This document shows, piece after piece, positions 56,701 through 64,000 of a stretch of DNA of 64,000 nt. The stretch spans positions 21,687,316 through 21,751,315 of the forward strand of contig OZ024794.1 in NCBI GenBank assembly GCA_964017045.1. The letters are read 5' to 3'. Numbering within the stretch: position 1 is the stretch's first letter; every line of letters starts with the position of its first letter. The DNA comes from Omphiscola glabra. Its lineage: Eukaryota > Mollusca > Gastropoda > Lymnaeidae. Both the position numbers and the translations under genes were made by a program. The notes below the pieces were generated by a model. That model had not been told where the DNA came from, did no database searches, and worked only from the letters and a program-made list of their open reading frames with translations.

Positions 56701-59700
56701 TCTTCTCCAAAATCACCTCTTCGTAAAAAAATTCTGTGTGTCCAGTAACGTTTCCAGGATGAAATGCAATGATAACCGGTGGTCTATTGCGTTTTATGGT
56801 GTTATAAAGAAGGGTAGTCAAATAAATGGGGTGTTGGCAATCGCACCAAAATTTAAAATGTGCTGATTGTATGCTGAATTTTTTCGACCACCCCCAATCC
56901 CGCGTACGCACAAATGTACTTTCGACTCCCCTTAACAACGACTCAAACCACATAAATTTATTTATAAACAGTTATGACGCTATGGGTTTTCTGTGTGCTT
57001 GGAGCAGCTAAGTGGTTCCCCAAAGTAGCACTGCGTCTCCCTGGTTTCAGTGATATGACTCGTCGCCATGGTGTGCCGCGTCACCCTGTGCCAAGGCCGT
57101 GTGAAAGGGCAGGGGTGATGGGACCCCTCACCCACGGTGCCAATATCAAGGGGTGCAAAATCGTCTTTAGATAGGACCTTAATAGTTAAGCATTGTATCT
57201 ATCGATACCAAAATCGACGATAATTTTTATCGAGAAGTAGGGCGGAAATCGATGGCGCCAATGAATCTTTATAGGTGGAGGGGTTTGGTGTCCCCAGAAA
57301 ATCAAAAGGTGTATTTTTGAGTATACTTGATTTCGATGTTTCTATTATACCTTTTGAACAGGGAAGAACATTTTTAAAGTTTTGTGGGAGGCATTATTTA
57401 GCCCAGAGCCTTATATAAGCTGAATTCACTCCGTTTGTGTCATGCCCCAGGGTAATAATTAGGCATAAGCTTATAATCAACCCCATACTGTACCATTGAT
57501 CAGTGTGAGGGAAGGGGTGCATAATTAAGGGTGCTAAAGACAGTTGTATAAACTCAAAATGCAGTGGTGTATTATTTTGGTGCATTCTTGAATTTGTTGT
57601 TTCTTTCAGACAATTTTGAGGTGGCATTTCAAACTTTCGGGTGGGAAATGGTAAAATTAGCCATAATAATGACAAAAGACATCTTAAATTTCTAACCAGC
57701 CGGACGTAAACTATATTCACTCTAGTTATGTCAGCCTTGAGGGTACGCTTTTGCCCTAGACTATTCTTGCCCCTTAAATCATTATAGTTCCCAGAAAATT
57801 TGTGATAAATTCAAAATACAAGAATGCATCTGAATTTAGTTTTTCAACATTCTACACCTAATTGGAGAGCAACGGAAGATATCTTAGTTGAAAAGGTAGG
57901 TGTCACTTAACCTGAGAGCCATCGTGTGCGCCAGTGGAATTTCAAACTACTATTATTTTCTTAAATTGCATCTTCACTATACTTAAAAATATTTTTTATC
58001 TAAATCCACAGAATCTATTTTAAATTGACGAATTAGGAATAAAGATATTTTTTTTAACACATCCCCAAAAAATGGAATTGGCATGATAATTGAAATGCTA
58101 GTTCAAAAAAAATATCTTAGCTTTCTACTGGATTCTCATCTAAAATAAAATTAATAATATAAAAAAAAATTAGTTCAATGGATGGGGCACTTTGTTTGTT
58201 ATTCTGACATTAAAAAGAGAAAAGCAGTTGGGAAGTTAATAATAATAAAAATAGGCTAAATATTTAAATTTAAAAAAATCTTTGTAAGAAAGGTAGGAAA
58301 TTTAAAGAAAAGAAAAATACTTCTGATTTAATAATAATTTTGAAACGTGCACTATTTCTTTGCGTCCTTAAAATTCTAAATTTGAAAAAAAAAGCATGAT
58401 GTCTAATTTCTTAGTCATGCTTTTACCATGAACTATAATTTGAAAACAGATTGCACATGTTTAATACGTGATTAACTATTATTAAAATTGTAGCCCTTTA
58501 TAGACATGTAAATTTATTTTAATAAATAATAAAGTGTCTTTCAAGTCTTTAGACTTGTGAAGTTGCAAAAATAAATAAATAAAAATAGCTATATATGCGA
58601 ACAACAGGAATTAAGACTGGAGCTGTCAGTGAGATTTTTATAACCTAATACTATAACTTGATTAGTCTTAAATATACGGATAATCGAATATATCGAGCCT
58701 AGTGATATTTTATAGATTCCACTAATTGTAATCGGTTAAAGGCATCAGTTACTATGTGATTGTCATTTTTAATTTTAAAAAAATATATTATATGTTTGTT
58801 ATATTGTTGTACACATTGTGCTCCGGCTGAAAAAAAGGGGGGGGGGGTAGTGCCCTTCTGTAGCTGATACATTTTTTTCCCCATCATATTAGGAGATAGC
58901 TGACAGCCCCAACCCCAAAAAATCAGGTTTTTTTTGTTTTTTCAAGAGGAAGATAAAATGAAATTCCGTATAGCTGCGCTTAATTATTTTTTTGCGCAAT
59001 ATTTTATTTTGTTTTTCTAAAATTTTTGGTAAAATAAATCTGCTGTGTAAAAACTGGTGGGAATAAGCATATTAATATTTAAAAATATAGTTCAAGGGTG
59101 TGAAAAATTGTGCATTGCAAGCCTTGAAAAAGGAGGGAGAACTAATTGGGATTCTTATAACGTCACGTGTGTCACAGTTGTAGGCCCTATTCATGCTTTG
59201 TCAAATTTAGCCCCCCCCCCCACCCCAATTGCTCCATTAAAAAATTTATAAAGGATTTAAAGGAAAAACTTAGTTTTTAGGTGTTGTTTAATTGTTTTCT
59301 TATATCTAGTTTTTCTGTATAATTTTGTGGTTGACCCTTTGTCCTGACGCCCTAACCCTAAGCACGTGCTCATATAATATGGCATATGGTATAATTAATC
59401 CGGTCCTGGTTTGTGCTCACGGCTCACAGTGTCACACTCAAGCAATTCTTCCTTTCTGCAAATGCTTTTTCAAAGTACCAAAACAATAATAATATTTCTT
59501 TATGATCCATATGGATAATTTATGAGACATAACGGAAAAAAAATTGAAATTAATGTACAGTAATATGCTTTTGAATAATGCAGAACAAAACAACCGTAAA
59601 CTCGGGATTTAACATTTATTATTGTTCTCTAAAATTTTGCTGCACTTTTTATATTTAGAAGCCGGTTTCATAAAATATGCCTATTTGCAATCCACATGCA

Positions 59701-60172
59701 AAGCTTAAAATAGACCAAAATATTTTTAAAAGTATTTTAAATGAAGATAAAAACGTTAAAAACACCATTTATTATTAAAATATTCTTAAATACAGTTTTA
59801 TTGGATATTTTAATATATTAATCGACCAATGAATTGCGATGATTGTATTTTAGTAGAATAATATTTTACAATAGTAAAATAGTCTATTTTTTAAAAAATA
59901 ATTAAAAAAAAACAACAACATATTTACGATAGAGTAAAAAATATTTTCCTAAGCCATGATATGGACTATGAAATTATTTGGGACACGCGAAATCAGCTTT
60001 AAATTGCATGAGCAAAAATCTGGCATGAAAGATTTCACCTTGGATTTGCTTTCGTCGTTATTACTGTCTACCATACAATATAAATATAAGTTAAAATTGG
60101 TTCCATTAAAATTGAAGAGTTAGGAAAACAAAAGACGCAGGCTAATACAGTTAATGAACCGGGTTAAAGAAA

Positions 60173-62408
60173 ATGTGGAGAGTTCGGACATCAAGCCAGG
60201 TACTTGCAAGTTTTTTTAAAAATGAACAATAACAAAAAAAAAATGAAGTTTTAGTTTTAATAATTATAAATAAGGCCAAGCACAGCAGCAGCAGTACTTT
60301 GCTCTAAGTCTGCTCTTGAACTTAAAGACCTGAACTGGAGTACCCGGTACTGACAAATCAAATGAAAACTAAGTAGGTAGCACTCGCAGTACAGTATTGA
60401 TTTCAGATTAGACTTAACTTTTACAGAATAATTTTTATGTTAGACACAGGAGGCAAGGAGGGGCATAGGCTGAGTAGGCCTACACTTACTGCACCCAGCT
60501 GAGCGGGCCAAAAAAAAAATATTAAAAAATTATTAAAACGTCTACACTCTAAGTCTAACTTTACTTACTAACTCCTATTATCAAGTATTGTTAATCCAAT
60601 TTACCACAAAGGGAACTGAACAAAGTCTTTGACTCTCTGAAATATAGTCATTATAGTAGTATCAAGTTCAAGTCAAGCAGCCTAACTTTGCTAAAATGAT
60701 GCCCAGGCTAAAGTAGACAATATGCGCCATGACGCCATTTACATATAATTTAATTATTAACTTAATACTTAACTTAATAGGTTTAGGGTTCAGGTTAGGT
60801 TTAGGGATAAGTTTAGGATGCCCGTCACGGGTTGTGGCAACCAAGATGGCGGCCGTGGCACAGAATGTCTGAAGTTACTAACCCCATCTGAAATAATCAC
60901 TAATCACTGTCTGGTCCCTAACTGGCACCCTGTTTAAAAAGTTTGAGGAACCCTGCTCTACATCCTCTTTAGAGTCTGAAATATTTGTTTTAAGTTTATT
61001 AAAAGTCATAGTTATACAATTTATTAATTTATTATAGTTATAGCATAACATTTGATTAATTTAAAGCATAGTTTCTGTAATAAGTGGTGATGAACTTTTG
61101 CATGTTGAATAAAGAATGTTCTTCCATAAAGTAAAACATGTATATTATTGCTTTGTATTTTAACTTTTTATTACTCACACAGAGTCGGCAGATTCTCAAG
61201 GCAGCAAAGCGACAATTAGCTACAGATCCTGCACCTTTAGTGAAGCCTAATAACTTGCCTCCTCAACAGTCAGTTCCTCCAAAATCGTAGGTTTTACGTA
61301 GAGTATTAAATAATAGATCTGATGTAGTAATAACTTATGTTTATTTTTTTTTATTTTCTAAATATTTATCTACCTAAATATTATTAAAATAAGCAGAAAG
61401 CTGTAATACTGTAAGACCCTAAAGTAGTATTAATCCATTTATGAGCTTCATCAGTCTAGTCATAATGTTTTAGTTTTGGTTAAAATACGTTTTCCTTTTA
61501 CTTAAATCTGAACCAGTGGTGGGCAATATATTTTCCTAAAACAGACAAAGTTCTCAGCACAGAAGAGTAAAATTTTGTACTGCAAATATAAATAACAAGA
61601 AATTATGCTATTAAATACACATAATTTAAATAATAACAATCTGTTATCATATTTCAACCAAAATTTAATGCAATATATGACACTTCTTTTGCTCAACAAG
61701 CTGCACTTTTCGTTGCAAAATTTCAGATATCAATGCCTATCTTGAGAATTTAAAGAGCCAACATGTTATCTACTGAGAAATGGTTTAACATTTTTTTTTA
61801 TTGAATTTTTAATAAAACTGAAGTTAACTGAAGACCTGAAATGCCTGTTAGTACTTGTTGAAGTCAGTTAATAGTACTTTACTTATAAATTCTAATGTGT
61901 TTACTATGTTTTAATTTAAGGACCATAAAATTTTTATAAATCGTTGTTTATTAATATTTTATATTTATTTTTTATAAAAACAAAAATATTATGTCAAAAT
62001 AATTTTGTAAATATTTCATTAACCATGTGTCCATTGGTGAAAGGGTTGCCCACTGCTGATCTAAATAAAAGACATTTAAGAAATGTGGTTTTTACAATAA
62101 CTGTGTTTATGATAAAAATAATTATAATTAGTTATTGTTTGGTGGAAATAAGTTGCTTTACCACATATATTATTTATTTTTATCTTGACTTATATTTTTG
62201 CTATCACAGTACCTTATTTTTTTCACAGGGGAGGTTTTAGACTCTTTAAATTCTTTGGATTTGGGCTTCCTGTAGCTGCTGGTAGCCTACTGGGTTATGC
62301 TTGGTATGATCATGATTTTCGTAAACAGCTAGAAGCCAACATACCTTATGCAAAAGAGTTGCTAGGAAATATACTACCTGAAAGCAACACTGAACCTATT
62401 ATAGACAG
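60173..62408 (+). CDS. IMMT: MIC60 / mitofilin (IMMT), first three exons
   Basis: Core subunit of the MICOS complex at mitochondrial cristae junctions. Exons: 60173-60199, 61183-61286 and 62229-62408, all GT/AG and phase-compatible. Translation begins 'MWRVRTSSQ', then 'SRQILKAAKRQLATDPAPLV', a basic mitochondrial presequence. A single membrane helix lies around residues 49-70 ('FFGFGLPVAAGSLLGYAWY'), followed by 'YDHDFRKQLEANIPYAKELL', which parallels the vertebrate 'WDSHFRESVEKTIPYSDKLF' block. An in-frame TGA lies 15 nt before the ATG. Exon 3 ends in phase 2; the coiled-coil and mitofilin domains must lie beyond 64000. Confidence 0.85.
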
Positions 62409-62577
62409 GTATTTAAAATTTACTTAATTTGCTCTTAATGTGAGTTTCAGAGCATATCTTTTGTTAAAAAAAAAATAATTAAAATCTTAGTCGTGCACAT
62501 TTTCTAGTCATCGCAATTGATTGTTTTATATAAATCAATAATGTATTATGTTGGTGTATAAATATATAATGGTTCCA

Positions 62578-62732
62578 TGACAAAATGACAAGTGACAAAA
62601 TGACAAGGGACAAAACGACAAGTGACAAAACGACAAGTGACAAAACGACAGGGTGACAAAATGACAAGGTGAAAAAACGACAAGGCAACAAAACGACAAG
62701 GTGACAAAATGACAAGTGACAAAACGACAAGT
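62578..62732. repeat. Left arm: short tandem 'gtgacaaaacgacaag' repeats
   Basis: About ten 15-17-bp units of 'gtgacaaaa(c/t)gacaag'. The reverse complement array lies at 63579-63686, so the two arms may be the repeated inverted termini of one element. Confidence 0.85.
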
Positions 62733-62766
62733 CTTCAACGCCTCCACTGTCTTTAATGCCTTACAT

Positions 62767-63282
62767 CGGTGTTTCCCAACGTGGGGCAATTTGAAAATGA
62801 GCTATCTAGAACTTGAAAACACAAACATCTCACTAACGTTAAACAATAAATTATTACTAATAATTAAAATAATATAGAAAATATTTCATTAAAATTATTT
62901 CATACATGAATGTCAGTTCTCCATATATGTTTTGAAAATTTACTTACTATGTTTCCTCACCAATTTCCTAGTGATTTCTTCCTAAAATCTATCATTAAAG
63001 CTTCTTGACTGAACAACCGTATTTTTGAATATTAAAAATTATGTATATGTTACATGGCGGCAAAGAATTTTAGAAAAGCTTAGTTGGGGCATGGCTCGAA
63101 AAAGGTTGGGAAACACTGGCTTAGGTGGGGCATGGCACAAAAAAGGTTGGGCAACACTGGCTTAGGTGGGGCATGGCACAAAAAAGGTTGGGCAACACTG
63201 GCTTAGGTGGGGCATGGCACGAAAAAGGTTGGGAAACACTGGCTTAGGTGGGGCATGGCACGAAAAAGGTTGGGAACCACTG
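62767..63282. mobile_element. hAT-like element, 516 bp, with an amplified right end
   Basis: The left end 'cggtgtttcccaacg' and the right end 'ggttgggaaccactg' are inverted. The flanks ccttacat (62759-62766) and cctagcat (63283-63290) agree at 6 of 8 positions. About five tandem 41-bp copies of the right-terminal sequence ('ggcttaggtggggcatggca' ...) fill 63077-63282. Confidence 0.7.
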
Positions 63283-63295
63283 CCTAGCATACAAT

Positions 63296-63480
63296 CAGTG
63301 GCGTAGTGAGGGGGGCAAGGGGGCATCATGCCCCGGGCGCTACTCACAAAGGGGCGCCAAATGGTATATTTTACTATAATATTGTATGGTTTTTGAATAG
63401 GGGGGGGGCGCTAAAAAGGTATTGGGGGGCGCTAACAGGGTATTGTGCCCCGGGCGCGAGTTAAGCTCGCTACGCCACTG
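63296..63480. mobile_element. Short hAT-like MITE, 185 bp, perfect 8-bp target duplication
   Basis: Starts 'cagtggcgtagtgag' and ends 'ctcgctacgccactg'. The flanks catacaat (63288-63295 and 63481-63488) are identical. The interior repeats 'gccccgggcgc' and 'ggggggcgcta' and could fold strongly. Non-coding. Confidence 0.9.
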
Positions 63481-63578
63481 CATACAATAAAGTATGGTCA
63501 ACTTTTTTTTTATATTTAACATGCCTTATAGTTGGGGAAACACGGTATTGGATTATCAGACTAACCGTAACCTCAAAC

Positions 63579-63686
63579 CTTGTCATTTTGTCACCTTGTC
63601 GTTTTGTCACTTGTCGTTTTGTCACCTTGTCGTTTTGTCACTTGTCGTTTTGTCACCTTGTCGTTTTGTCAGTTGTCGTTTCGTCT
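63579..63686. repeat. Right arm: inverted 'cttgtcgttttgtcac' array
   Basis: About seven units of 'cttgtcgttttgtcac', the reverse complement of the array at 62578-62732. Confidence 0.85.
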
Positions 63687-64000
63687 GGTTACCGTTGCAA
63701 ACATAATAAACTCGTGCGGCGGTCACATCAAAGAGCTTTGATGTTCGCAGCGATGGGTTTGAAATATTGTTACTTTCTTAGTGGAGTCGTCCGCCTAATT
63801 CTGTGTTAGTGGTGATGAAAAATAACATGAGTTTGACACATGTGCTCTAGAAGCTGGAGTTGGTGTGCAACAGTGTAGTGCTGTTTTAGTGCAGTTTCCT
63901 GTACAGTGTAATTAGATAGTAATAGACCTTTTGAGATCCTAATCTTATGCATAATAACAGACATACTTGAGATAATAATTAAAAACTTTAATTAATTACA

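Larger units (their letters stand above)
52641..60172. other. Intergenic region between NSD and MIC60
   Basis: AT-rich DNA with scattered transposon remnants. I recognise a candidate NSD promoter (54300-54420), a hAT-like piece (about 55710-55914) and a Harbinger-type transposase fragment (about 56451-56700). GC-richer unidentified pieces lie at about 54,690-54,900, 55,920-56,300 and 57,000-57,180. 57.2-60.1 kb shows nothing I can name. No coding exon of a host gene is visible. Confidence 0.5.
62409..64000. other. MIC60 intron with nested DNA transposons
   Basis: The visible part is built of a pair of inverted 'gacaaaacgacaag' arrays enclosing two hAT-like elements. 63690-64000 holds no feature I recognise. 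Confidence 0.6.

Overview
This window is animal nuclear DNA. It is AT-rich and intron-dense, and it is full of tandem repeats and transposon remnants. Gene content, intron density and repeat flavour suggest a lophotrochozoan invertebrate, most likely a mollusc and possibly a heterobranch gastropod. The species cannot be proved from the sequence.

There are four protein-coding genes. (1) The minus strand from about 22.7 kb down past the left edge carries a 30-exon DLEC1/CFAP81 orthologue, a ciliary protein rich in ASH/MSP-type beta domains. All 29 splice junctions keep frame, giving about 1,395 codons, and the last exons lie outside the window. (2) Head-to-head with it on the plus strand is an F-box/leucine-rich-repeat protein of 697 aa (25138-27231), whose coding region has no introns. 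(3) The minus strand from 52606 to 32947 carries a complete NSD-family histone H3K36 methyltransferase: 16 coding exons, 4,647 nt, 1,548 aa. Its domains are PWWP, HMG-like, AT-hook, PHD1-4, PWWP2, AWS, SET, post-SET and PHD5/C5HCH. (4) Plus strand from 60173 are the first three exons of MIC60/mitofilin (IMMT), which runs off the right edge.

The introns and intergenic DNA hold the repeats. Tandem arrays have 60-, 48-, 46- and 19-bp units, plus an approximately 780-bp (CAT)n tract that is the tail of a truncated LINE. Small DNA transposons include a piggyBac-like MITE family, several hAT-like elements with 8-bp target duplications, and a Harbinger transposase fragment. There is a candidate gypsy-type LTR and a tRNA-derived SINE. 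A 3.1-kb RTE-like LINE with a 13-bp target duplication sits inside a piggyBac-like MITE, which itself sits in an NSD intron.

The most unusual object is this LINE (44773-47858). Its sense strand is extremely G-rich and A-poor in patches, and its endonuclease catalytic motifs are changed in ways that A-to-G substitution explains. That pattern looks like RNA-editing-type (ADAR) hypermutation of a retrotransposon copy.

The genes do not form an operon or a common pathway. They are neighbours with separate roles: cilia, ubiquitin ligase, chromatin and mitochondrial cristae.
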